64,000 nucleotides of DNA from NCBI GenBank assembly GCA_020072565.1, contig JAIQGI010000032.1, positions 22,509 through 86,508 of the forward strand, given 5' to 3'. The stretch comes from Terriglobia bacterium (GTDB lineage: Bacteria; Acidobacteriota; UBA6911). Below the pieces are notes generated by a model, which was given only the letters and a program-made list of their open reading frames with translations, did not search any database and was not told the DNA's origin. A program made the translations under genes and the position numbers. Below, in pieces: positions 18,729 to 26,485 of the stretch (position 1 is its first letter; each line of letters opens with the position of its first letter).

Positions 18729-20261
18729 ATGAGACCGATGCAATATTTCGTTGCAGATATGCCCCGCAGGGAATTCCTCCAGGCCAGCTTCAAGGGAGGC
18801 ATCGCCCTGGCGGCAACCCCCACCCTGATGACGAATCTGCTGTCCGCCATGGAATCCACGGCCGGCGGTGCGAAGCCGGCCCCGGATCCCCAGATGCTGA
18901 ACCGCGTCATCCAGGCAGCGCTTCAGAAGGGGGGCGAGTTTGCGGAAGTGTACGTAGAGAACAGGATCTCGAGAGACATCCTGATGGAAGAGTCCAAAGT
19001 AAAGCAGGCAGTCTTCGGCATCAGCCAGGGGGCGGGCGTGCGCGTCATCTCGGGCGACAAGACTGGATACGCCTACACAGACGAAATCAGTGAAGACAAG
19101 CTGAAGAGGGCTGCCGAGGTAGCCTCTTATGTCGCACAGGGATCGAAAGCGTCCAACCCTGTAAACGTCCGCAGGGCCGGCAGGGCGTCCTTTATCACGG
19201 TGAAAGTCCCTCTCGAAAACGTTGCCGACGCCAGGCGCATTGAAGTCATGAAGCGGGCCGACCAAGCCGCGCTCTCCTACGACCCGCGCATCAAGATGGC
19301 ATCGATCTCCTATTACGACGAAGTCCGGGGCCGGACCATTGCCAACAGCGAAGGTCTGCTGCTCAGCGACGAACTGCCTCTGCTCTTTTTCATCGTGCAG
19401 ACTCTCGGCGTGGGCAACAACACCCGACACATGGGCCGTGAGCGCCTCAGCATGCACGCCGGCTTCGAGATGTTCGACCAGGTCACTCCAGAGGAGGTGG
19501 CGCGCAGGTGCGCCCGCGAATCGATCGCGATGCTCTCGGCGGAAGACTGCCCCGCGGGGAAAATGGACATCGTCATGCAGAACGGATGGGGCGGAGTGCT
19601 GGTGCACGAAGCGGTGGGGCATCCCCTGGAAGCCGACAACATCGCGAAGCAGGTCGGCACTTTCACCGGCAAGATGGGGCAGAAGGTGGCCAGTGATATC
19701 TTTACGATGGTCGACGATGGTTCTCTGGCCAATTCGCGGGGCACGACCAATTTTGATGATGAAGGCACTCCGATGAAGCGCAACGTGCTCATCGAGAAGG
19801 GGGTGCTCAAGTCATTCATGACGGACATTCTTTCGGCCAGGCAGCTGAAAATGGAACGTACAGGTAACGGCCGGCGCGAGAGCTTCCGCTTCCCCCCTAT
19901 CCCGCGCATGACCAATACCTTCATCGATAATGGAAAAGACAAGCCGGAGGACATCCTCGCATCGACCAGCAAGGGCATTTACGTACAGAGCCTGAGCGGC
20001 GGGAGCGTCAATCCCACGACGGGCATGTTCAATTTTACCTGCCGCGAATCCTATCTGATCGAGAATGGGAAGAAGACCAGACCCGTCAAGGGAGCGACCC
20101 TGATCGGCAGCTGCACGGACATCATCTCGAACATCGACGCCGTGGGAAACGACCTGGATCATGGCCCCGGCATCTGCGGAAAGGGGCAGAATGCCGAAGT
20201 GAACGCAGGCCAGCCCACGGTGCGCATTCGCAGCATCAACGTGGGCGGATCCCGGGCATGA
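18729..20261 (+). CDS. tldD: TldD-like metalloprotease with a twin-arginine leader
   Basis: 510 aa; AGGAGG lies 4 bases before the ATG. The catalytic HEAVGH (293-298) followed by PLEADNI is the TldD HExxxH motif, and the flanking text (GWGGVLVHEAV, DDGSLANSRGTTNFDDEG, FIDNGKDKPEDI) is standard TldD. Unlike E. coli TldD it starts with MPRREFLQASF and a hydrophobic stretch (GGIALAATPTLM), the layout of a Tat signal. TldD/TldE pairs degrade unfolded or leader peptides in the cytosol of other bacteria; here the active subunit may be exported. tldE follows after 31 bases, so the two form an operon. Confidence 0.93.
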   Translation: MRPMQYFVADMPRREFLQASFKGGIALAATPTLMTNLLSAMESTAGGAKPAPDPQMLNRVIQAALQKGGEFAEVYVENRISRDILMEESKVKQAVFGISQGAGVRVISGDKTGYAYTDEISEDKLKRAAEVASYVAQGSKASNPVNVRRAGRASFITVKVPLENVADARRIEVMKRADQAALSYDPRIKMASISYYDEVRGRTIANSEGLLLSDELPLLFFIVQTLGVGNNTRHMGRERLSMHAGFEMFDQVTPEEVARRCARESIAMLSAEDCPAGKMDIVMQNGWGGVLVHEAVGHPLEADNIAKQVGTFTGKMGQKVASDIFTMVDDGSLANSRGTTNFDDEGTPMKRNVLIEKGVLKSFMTDILSARQLKMERTGNGRRESFRFPPIPRMTNTFIDNGKDKPEDILASTSKGIYVQSLSGGSVNPTTGMFNFTCRESYLIENGKKTRPVKGATLIGSCTDIISNIDAVGNDLDHGPGICGKGQNAEVNAGQPTVRIRSINVGGSRA

Positions 20262-20292
20262 TTGCCGGGCAATCGAGAAGGAGGAAATCATC

Positions 20293-21627
20293 ATGGATTA
20301 CAAGGCATTATCCGAACAGTTGGTACAAACCTGTTTGAAAAAGGGGGCCGACAGCGCTGAGGTGTACGTCCAGACAGGGCGCCGCCTGAGCATCGAGGTT
20401 CGCAAGGGCGAGATCGAAACCGTGCAGGAAGCCTCCTCTCAGGGGATCGGCTTCAGGATCTTTGCCAAGGGAAAGATGGCCTTCGCCAGCTGCAACGATT
20501 TCGATGCTGCCGCGACTGCCAGCGCCATTGAAAGCGCCGTCCGCTTCGCCCAACAAACGACAGCCGACCCGAACAACGTGCTCCCCGATGACAAGAGGGT
20601 TACGGCCGTGGAAGGACTCTACGATGCCAGGATCAGCCAGATTGCGATAGAAAAGAAGATCGAGCTGGCAAAGACCCTTGAAAAGCTGGCCATGAAGGAC
20701 AGCCGGATCACCAAGAGCGCGGGATCCGGGTACTCTGAGTCGGAAGGGGAAATCTTCCTCGCCAACTCCAACGGTTTATCGAAGAGCTACAAGGTGTCGG
20801 GTTGTTCCTTGGGGGTCTCCGTGGTTGCGGAGAAAGGGGATCAGAAGTCGTCCGGGGATGAATCCTGCTCCCGGCGCTTCTTCGCCGATCTTAAGACGCC
20901 CGAGGAGATTGCAGCCAAGGCGGCCCGCAAGGCTTACGAGCTGCTTGATCCCCGCATGGTCAAAACCCAGAGGGCTGCGGTGGTCTTCGATCCCGATGTG
21001 GCCGGAGCCCTTCTAGGCGGAATCCTGGCAGCTGTGAATGGGGAGCGCGTGCTCCAGGGGGCCAGCTTTCTCGGAGCCAGGATGAATCAGAAGATCGCAT
21101 CAGCGCTTCTGACCATCATCGACGACGGCACCCGCGCTCGAGGCCTGGCAAGCCGGCCCTTTGACGGCGAAGGGGTCCCCACGCAGAAGCGCACCATTGT
21201 GGACCTGGGAGTGTTGAAAGCGTTCATGTACAACACCACCACCGCGCGCAGGGCAGGTGTGCAGACCACCGGCAACGCCTCCAGAGGAGGCTTTACCAGC
21301 GTGCCGGGCATCGGACCCCACAATTTTTACGCCGCAGCCGGGGCCAGTTCCCGCAAAGACATCATCGCCTCGACCCAGAAGGGACTGCTGCTGACCGAGG
21401 TCACCGGATATGGGATCAATCCCGTGAACGGAGATTTCAGCGGCGGCGCTTCCGGCTTCTGGATCGAAGGAGGCAAAATTGCCTTCCCTGTCAAAGGACT
21501 CACGATCGCTGGCAGAGCGGACGAGATGCTGAACGGCATCGATATGATGGGGGACGATCTTGACTTGAACCGCGGTATGACAGCTCCCACGTTCCGTGTT
21601 CGGGAGATGCAGATCGGCGGCGAATAG
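20293..21627 (+). CDS. tldE: TldE/PmbA-like protease subunit
   Basis: 444 aa; AAGGAGG lies 8 bases upstream of the ATG. It matches PmbA/TldE along its length: KKGADSAEVYVQTGRRLSIEV, ASSQGIGFRIF, VVFDPDVAGALLGGILAAVN, RPFDGEGVPTQKRTIVDLGV, and GGASGFWIEGGKIAFPVKGLTIAG. It lacks HExxxH, as expected for the non-catalytic partner of the TldD-TldE heterodimer. No signal sequence is present, which contrasts with the twin-arginine leader on TldD; either TldE is carried along with TldD or the pair is split between compartments. Confidence 0.93.
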   Translation: MDYKALSEQLVQTCLKKGADSAEVYVQTGRRLSIEVRKGEIETVQEASSQGIGFRIFAKGKMAFASCNDFDAAATASAIESAVRFAQQTTADPNNVLPDDKRVTAVEGLYDARISQIAIEKKIELAKTLEKLAMKDSRITKSAGSGYSESEGEIFLANSNGLSKSYKVSGCSLGVSVVAEKGDQKSSGDESCSRRFFADLKTPEEIAAKAARKAYELLDPRMVKTQRAAVVFDPDVAGALLGGILAAVNGERVLQGASFLGARMNQKIASALLTIIDDGTRARGLASRPFDGEGVPTQKRTIVDLGVLKAFMYNTTTARRAGVQTTGNASRGGFTSVPGIGPHNFYAAAGASSRKDIIASTQKGLLLTEVTGYGINPVNGDFSGGASGFWIEGGKIAFPVKGLTIAGRADEMLNGIDMMGDDLDLNRGMTAPTFRVREMQIGGE

Positions 21628-21705
21628 CAGGAAAGCGGCGTCAGGATGAAATCAGTAGACCAGCTCTATTGGTCCTGCCATGAATGGCGCTTAGATAAGT
21701 AATCA

Positions 21706-22153
21706 AAGCGCGACCCTGAAAGGGTCGGCCAGAAAAGCCCAGGGCGCGAGCCCTTAAGCGCTAAGATAGGAATGATTTTGCCAATAAACGTGGACTTGGA
21801 CCTAAACCTGGACGTAGACGTGGACCCTTTGAGCGGAGACAAACTCTTGCACGCCGAGCCTTTATCAGGCTACGGGTCGCTTCTTATCGCTTGCGGCGCA
21901 GCAGAGCGTCAAGGTCCACGTCCAAGTCCAGGTCGGGAAAGTGGGTTAAGTTAGCGCTTATGGGCGCGAGCCCTGGGAACAGAGGAACAAATCACAGCAA
22001 GCCCTGTAAGCGCGACCCTGAAAGGGTCGGCCAGAATAGCCCAGGGCGCGAGCCCTGGGATAGGACGCAAATGATGGATGAGCCCTGTAAGGGCGATGCA
22101 GAAACTCCTGCAATGCCCCGATTACAAGGACCTTGCATCGCCCTTACAGGGCT
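21706..22153. repeat. Composite array of hairpin repeats
   Basis: Between two convergent genes. A ~50-bp unit (AAGCGCGACCCTGAAAGGGT onward to GCCCAGGGCGCGAGCCC) occurs at 21706-21755 and 22008-22060, with a partial copy at 21961-21978. A second component is a run of TGGAC-type repeats at 21789-21827 whose last 22 bases are matched, inverted with 3 mismatches, by 21912-21933. A third is a perfect 20-bp inverted repeat, 22081-22100 with 22134-22153. No gene is present. It could end transcription from both sides. Confidence 0.75.
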
Positions 22154-22184
22154 CTCTTTGTTAACGGCTCCGCATTCCCAGGGC

Positions 22185-22781
22185 TCACGCCCCGGGCTGC
22201 GGACTGCGGACACCCCTTTCGGGGCTTAAGCCCTTGCTCCTGGTACGCCCAAGACGATGCCAATCGCCCCCATTTAAGCGCCATTCGGGCCTGCAATCTT
22301 GTTCTACTTCAGCAGAGCTCAGATATCGAGAGGACTGATTCTGACTCCTGAATCCCATTTTTTTCGGATGGATGTGCGCGGTAATGATTTCCCTGGCGGC
22401 GGGCCTGATTTCCTCCCAATGCGCTTTGGGCGCTTTTTGAAGCACCACCATCGTTTTATCAATCGTCACTTCAATGACCCCGGGTATATTGAATAACTTC
22501 TTCGCCAGCTCGTCCGCCGGTGGGATTTCCTGCCGGGTGTGATATTTATGGGCAGTTTCCGAGAGTTTGGATCCCAAATAAAAATAGCAGGAGTTGGCCG
22601 TCGAAGAGGTTACTTCATCCAGTATACCGGATGGATCGATTTCCTTGGGAGGCACCTTGTCCTTATCTCTAAATCCCTTTAAAACAAACGCACCCAGGAC
22701 TAACAGCCCTCCGATGAAAACCATAAAAAAGAGCAGATTCTTCACCTCATAACTATTCAGCGCCCTCCGCGTGTTAGACAT
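22185..22781 (-). CDS. Membrane-anchored Nfu-N-domain-like protein
   Basis: 198 aa; AAGGAGGAGG lies directly before the ATG. Residues about 16-36 form one membrane helix (LLFFMVFIGGLLVLGAF). Residues 66-137 resemble the Nfu/NifU N-terminal scaffold domain, with ELAKKLFNIPGVIEVTIDKT, VVLQKAP and HWEEIRPAAREII. The CxxC iron-sulfur domain of true Nfu is absent, so iron-sulfur transfer is doubtful. After residue 140 the text becomes Arg/Ser/Gly-rich and is encoded by DNA of the adjacent repeat array, so the original C-terminus may have been lost and replaced. Confidence 0.72.
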   Translation of the reverse strand: MSNTRRALNSYEVKNLLFFMVFIGGLLVLGAFVLKGFRDKDKVPPKEIDPSGILDEVTSSTANSCYFYLGSKLSETAHKYHTRQEIPPADELAKKLFNIPGVIEVTIDKTMVVLQKAPKAHWEEIRPAAREIITAHIHPKKMGFRSQNQSSRYLSSAEVEQDCRPEWRLNGGDWHRLGRTRSKGLSPERGVRSPQPGA

Positions 22782-22909
22782 CCTCCTCCTTCAAAAATGC
22801 TGAGGCCTGCCGTCCCCACCAGCCGCGGGCTGACGGGGCAAACCTCACAGCCCATCCCGGAATATAGCCTTTTCGAGCCCCCACTTACAAACACGTTGGG
22901 GAATCGCTT

Positions 22910-23305
22910 TTATTTCACCTTGAAACTCATTTCTTTCAGGGTGTTGCCCTTGGAATCCGCAATCGTAATGGTCCAATCTCCCGCAAGGTACGCGGTCATA
23001 TACCACCACGTGCGCCAGGGACTGCCGCCGATAGCCAATTCACTGGTATAGGTGTGATCCCCGCTCTTCCAGGTGGCCTTCAAGGACTCGCCCGCAGCGC
23101 CTGTTACCTTCAACCACAGATAGACCTTGTCGTTGACGGAGAACTCAGTGGTTTCGTCGGTGATCTCGCGGTCCTTTACATCCTTTCCGAGCTTCGCTCC
23201 CACGATCTGAATCCCCGTTGCCTGCCCGGGTTTCACGCGGACAGAAGCGTCCATCAAATAAGGAATCAGAAAGAGCACAGCAAGACTCAAGAGAGTTCGT
23301 TTCAT
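22910..23305 (-). CDS. Exported DUF2914-like protein
   Basis: 131 aa from the ATG at 23305, chosen because it begins a signal peptide (MKRTLLSLAVLFLIPYLMDA); a longer frame to 23422 looks non-coding. The rest is beta-rich: DKVYLWLKVTGAAGESLKA, IGGSPWRTWWYMTA and GDWTITIADSKGNTLKEMSF. The W-R-T-W and GDWT-x-x-V-x-D-x-x-G pattern is that of DUF2914, often found in membrane or periplasmic proteins. Function unknown. It sits 126 bases after the kinase-like gene and 128 before the Nfu-like gene, possibly in one unit. Confidence 0.72.
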   Translation of the reverse strand: MKRTLLSLAVLFLIPYLMDASVRVKPGQATGIQIVGAKLGKDVKDREITDETTEFSVNDKVYLWLKVTGAAGESLKATWKSGDHTYTSELAIGGSPWRTWWYMTAYLAGDWTITIADSKGNTLKEMSFKVK

Positions 23306-23431
23306 GGCATTCCCATCCCTTTCTATCAGGATTCCGCACTGATCCCGTTGCCTGCGCGTCATCGCGTCAAACGAACTTCGCCGCAATAGAAACATCTTCT
23401 CGCAGATCTCCTGCAGGTTCAATGGTCGAAA

Positions 23432-24310
23432 TCAGCGGCGCTGGTCGCGAAACCGGACCGGGTCAACGGTCAGATCGGCTAGACGAATTGCATCCACGGC
23501 GGAAAGGTCACGGATTGGCGTCAAGATTGTCGCTGTCCCAGCCGTCGCGTCGGTTTTCGTGACGATGCCCAGGGCGAGCGTAAAACCGTTTGCGTCCTCG
23601 AATGCCAGGAGTTGATTGGGCCCGGGAGGGGCATCTGGGAAAACAGCGAAATCTCTCAGGCTGAACCCCCGCAAACTCGCCCCGGCGAAGTGCTCCGCGA
23701 AACGGCGCACGCGATAGCGCCTGCGTGTGAGCATGTTGCGGGGGCGCAACGCCGGCGAGGGATCGAGTTCCACGATGCGCGTGCGCGCGCTCTTTCGCAG
23801 AGGCGCCAGCAGCGGCTCCAGCTCTTGGGTGCACCGGATCGCGATCAGGGTCTCGGGGCGCAGCAGATCGATCTTCGCCAGCTTGAGCTCCACCGCCCCA
23901 ACGCCGGGATCGATCAGGCCCGTCGTGTCATAAACGATCGTCGCGATCCGCCTGCTCCGGGCGACTTCAACCAGGCGCGCGACGCCTGTCAGCAGCGGCA
24001 GCATGTGGTGACGGGGAGTGGTCGATCCGACAAAACGCCGCCAGCGGCGACCGCGGCCGGGAAAGTGTGTCGTCCCCCGCGCTATCGTGAGTGTCACCGT
24101 AGACGGAGGTCCCAGAGCACTCTGCCCCGGATCTCCGTCCAGGAATGCGACCGGAGCGAAAGACTGCTGCAACAGTTGTTCAAAGAGCCAGTGCGCGAGG
24201 GTGCTCTTTCCGGTGTCGGAAGCGCCCACAAACATCACCAGCCCGCGCAGCGGCGCGCGGGTGATCTGCTCCCACTCACGAGAAACGACAATCTGATCCT
24301 CAGCCGGCAT
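23432..24310 (-). CDS. Clp1/Grc3-like P-loop (polynucleotide 5'-kinase-type) protein
   Basis: 292 aa. The P-loop GASDTGKST (29-37) and FLDGDPGQSALGPPSTVTL (56-74) are the signature of the Clp1/Grc3 P-loop domain, where DxDxGQ coordinates the phosphoryl-transfer site. HHMLPLLTGVARLVEVARS and IVYDTTGLIDPGVGAVELK match the following helices and Walker B. A C-terminal beta region (NQLLAFEDANGFTLALGIV) suits the small C-terminal domain of this family. Eukaryotic members phosphorylate RNA 5'-OH ends. The role in bacteria is uncertain, and activity is inferred. It is divergent from nth, with 83 bases between the starts. Confidence 0.82.
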   Translation of the reverse strand: MPAEDQIVVSREWEQITRAPLRGLVMFVGASDTGKSTLAHWLFEQLLQQSFAPVAFLDGDPGQSALGPPSTVTLTIARGTTHFPGRGRRWRRFVGSTTPRHHMLPLLTGVARLVEVARSRRIATIVYDTTGLIDPGVGAVELKLAKIDLLRPETLIAIRCTQELEPLLAPLRKSARTRIVELDPSPALRPRNMLTRRRYRVRRFAEHFAGASLRGFSLRDFAVFPDAPPGPNQLLAFEDANGFTLALGIVTKTDATAGTATILTPIRDLSAVDAIRLADLTVDPVRFRDQRR

Positions 24311-24393
24311 GCTTCCTCACTATCATGGTATCGTAGTAGAATCGAAGTGAGAACGTAACCGTCGGCACCTGCCACCCATGGAAAGGCGGAATC

Positions 24394-25056
24394 ATGCCGG
24401 TCGAATCATTGGCCAAACGCAAGGGGCGAACCGCTGAAATCATCGCAATCCTCGAAAAGACTTATCCTGATGCGCGCATCGCCTTGAACTTCAGCAATCC
24501 CCTGGAACTGCTGGTGGCGACGATCCTGTCGGCTCAATGCACGGACAAGCGTGTCAACCTGGTCACCGGGCACCTGTTCAAGAAATATCGCGCCGCTGCC
24601 GACTACGCCGCCGCAGATCCGAAGGTGTTCGAGGAGGAGATTCGGTCGACTGGATTCTACCGCAACAAGACAAAGTCGGTGCTGGGTGCAGCAGCCCGGA
24701 TCGCCAAAGACTTTGGGGGCAAGGTGCCCGACAACATGGAGCAGTTGCTCACGCTTTCGGGCGTAGCCCGCAAGACGGCCAATGTGGTTCTCAGCGGCGC
24801 CTTCGGCAAGAACGAAGGCATCGTCGTCGACACCCACGTGACTCGAGTCGCCCAGCGGCTCAAGCTGACCAGGCACAGGGATAATGCCGGCGACAGGATC
24901 GAAAATGATCTCATGGAATTGGCACCGCGCAAGAACTGGACGGATCTCGGCAACATGCTCATCTGGCACGGGCGCCTGATCTGCGCGGCACGGCGCCCGA
25001 AGTGCGCCGAATGCAAGATCAACAAGCTCTGCCCCTCGGCTTTTAAAATACGCTGA
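24394..25056 (+). CDS. nth: Endonuclease III (DNA glycosylase/AP lyase)
   Basis: 220 aa, the usual length. It has the helix-hairpin-helix with the catalytic Lys (LSGVARKTANVVLSGAFG), the catalytic Asp in VVDTHVTRVAQRL, and the 4Fe-4S ligands C-x6-C-x2-C-x5-C at the end (CAARRPKCAECKINKLC). TILSAQCTDKRVN near the N-terminus is also diagnostic. It removes oxidised pyrimidines in base-excision repair and cuts the abasic site. The start at 24394 follows AAGGCGGA. It converges with a DinB remnant and the isoaspartyl peptidase gene. Confidence 0.97.
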   Translation: MPVESLAKRKGRTAEIIAILEKTYPDARIALNFSNPLELLVATILSAQCTDKRVNLVTGHLFKKYRAAADYAAADPKVFEEEIRSTGFYRNKTKSVLGAAARIAKDFGGKVPDNMEQLLTLSGVARKTANVVLSGAFGKNEGIVVDTHVTRVAQRLKLTRHRDNAGDRIENDLMELAPRKNWTDLGNMLIWHGRLICAARRPKCAECKINKLCPSAFKIR

Positions 25057-25065
25057 GAACAGAAA

Positions 25066-25099
25066 CCACAAAATACACGGCGCGGAATACCCGCAACCC
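25066..25099 (-). repeat. 33-nt dispersed core repeat, copy 1
   Basis: On the minus strand it reads GGTTGCGGGTATTCCGCGCC and continues to TTTTGTGG. Two more copies, on the plus strand, lie at 32042-32074 and 46887-46918. All three are between genes. Confidence 0.7.
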
Positions 25100-25150
25100 A
25101 AATCCTCAACAGAGGTCGCAGAGACCGCAGAGGATTTTCGCCTCTGTTAC

Positions 25151-25220
25151 TTTTCTCCGCGACCTCTGCGCCCTCTGCGATGATCTTTCGCTTTTCTTGC
25201 CTAAATGGCAAGAATCTGCA
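25151..25220 (+). repeat. CTCTGCG-type spacer repeat with CTTGCC hairpin, copy 1
   Basis: A C/T-rich stretch (TTTTCTCCGCGACCTCTGCG) runs into GATCTTTCGCTTTTCTTGCC and a small hairpin, CTTGCC-TAAAT-GGCAAG, at 25196-25212. The reverse strand of 31931-31993 carries the same string and hairpin, with loop TGAAT. Confidence 0.68.
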
Positions 25221-25290
25221 GGGAAGTAGTACGAAACCGGTCCTGCGTGATTCGTGCGTTGCGCGGTTTATCGGGGGCAGTTTCTCTGGC

Positions 25291-25410
25291 TCAGAATCCG
25301 CGTTCGTCGGCGGAAGGACCATAGATCATGGGAACAGGCACATCCTTGAGCCGGATGTAAACGCTGAGCTGTCCGCGGTGGTGAATTATGTGATTGAGCA
25401 GGTGTGAAGG
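25291..25410 (-). pseudogene. C-terminal remnant of a DinB/YfiT-family protein
   Basis: A 39-residue tail closed upstream by an in-frame TAG (25411-25413) reads HLLNHIIHHRGQLSVYIRLK and then DVPVPMIYGPSADE. This is the last helix and tail of DinB-like four-helix proteins, where HxxxHRGQL includes a metal-binding His. The first three helices are missing. It sits in a spacer filled with dispersed repeats, which may relate to the loss of the gene body. Confidence 0.65.
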
Positions 25411-25475
25411 CTAATCCCTGGATTTTGGATTTGAGATTTCAATCCAAAATCCAAAATCCGCAATCCAAAATCTTT

Positions 25476-26366
25476 TTATTCCATGCGGCCGCCGCGCCGC
25501 GCGGTGGCCATGAAAGGGGTGTCCCATAGTGTGATCAGGGTACCGTCGGCGTCGACAGCAATCAATCCGGCGGAGGCGGTGGCCAGCGTTTCGATCTCCG
25601 CCATTGTGGCCCTTCCCGCAGCATCAAGCGACTTGCCGTCGGCGACCAGGTCGCACAGCCGCTTGGCTGAAAGCAGCACCATGATGCGCTCGCCGACGCC
25701 CGTCAGGGAAACAGCCGCTTTCGTCGTGCAATAGGTTCCCGCCCCGATGATCGGAGAGTCCCCCACGCGGCCCGGGTAACACTGTCCAGTGCCGCCGGTA
25801 GAGGTTCCGGCCGCAAGATCGCCGTGCCCATCGAGCGCTACGCAACCGACAGTCCCGAGACGCGGATGACCGTTCTTCCAGTCTTTGCCCATCCGCTCAT
25901 AGTCGAGCTGCAGGCACGCGTCGGTCATGTGCTGCTGCCAGTAGGCGATTTTCTGGGGTGTAGCCACAACGCCCGATTCATGGCCGAGCTTCAATCCGAG
26001 TTGAGTGGCTTCGATTCCGCAGAGCATCACATGGGCATCACACTGCAGAAGGTAACGCGCCAGCCGGATTGGATTCTTAAGACCGGGCACCTGGGCCACC
26101 GCGCCCGCCCGGCCGTCGCTCGCCATGATGCTCGCATCCATCCGGGCCACGCCGTCGGCCTGGAGGTAGCTGCCTGTGCCGGCATTCAGCACCGGCTCAT
26201 CCTCGAGCCGACGGATGGCAACGTCGACGGCGTCGACCGCGGTTCCGCCCGCCTCCAACACCTTCCACCCCTCTTCAGCCGAGCGTTCGCATGCCGCCTC
26301 ACGAACCAATTCTTCTTCTGCAGAGACCGCGGCACAGCCGCCGTGCACAATCAATGCCTTCTTCAT
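25476..26366 (-). CDS. iaaA: Isoaspartyl peptidase / L-asparaginase (Ntn hydrolase)
   Basis: 296 aa from the ATG at 26366, which has GGGAGG 6 bases upstream; an ATG 12 codons earlier is less well placed. It has the plant-type asparaginase plan: IVHGGCAAVS at the start, LEAGGTAVDAVDVAIRRLED, and GTVGCVALDGHGDLAAGTST, where Thr172 of GTVG would become the nucleophile after autocleavage and TSTGG helps bind substrate. It should cleave isoaspartyl dipeptides and asparagine. The aspartate kinase gene lies upstream on the same strand, with 113 bases between them. Confidence 0.93.
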   Translation of the reverse strand: MKKALIVHGGCAAVSAEEELVREAACERSAEEGWKVLEAGGTAVDAVDVAIRRLEDEPVLNAGTGSYLQADGVARMDASIMASDGRAGAVAQVPGLKNPIRLARYLLQCDAHVMLCGIEATQLGLKLGHESGVVATPQKIAYWQQHMTDACLQLDYERMGKDWKNGHPRLGTVGCVALDGHGDLAAGTSTGGTGQCYPGRVGDSPIIGAGTYCTTKAAVSLTGVGERIMVLLSAKRLCDLVADGKSLDAAGRATMAEIETLATASAGLIAVDADGTLITLWDTPFMATARRGGRME

Positions 26367-26422
26367 CCAGACCTCCCGAGCTGGAAGCTTATAGGCCGGC
26401 AAGCCAAAATGCCAAGGGAAAT

Positions 26423-26485
26423 GAGTGATGAGCGATGGATCAGATCCCTTCTTCTCTATGATTTATCACCTATGACTCATCACTC
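26423..26485. repeat. Inverted ATGAGTGATGAG / CTCATCACTC spacer repeat
   Basis: GAGTGATGAG (26423-26432) is exactly inverted at 26476-26485, which overlaps the stop end of the aspartate kinase gene by a few bases. Related strings occur at 36653-36670, 37895-37908 and 37961-37976. They look like one family of simple spacer repeats. Confidence 0.55.

Noticed and set aside
21706..22153. CRISPR array
   Set aside because: Repeats are few, of different kinds, unevenly spaced and inverted; no cas gene is present.
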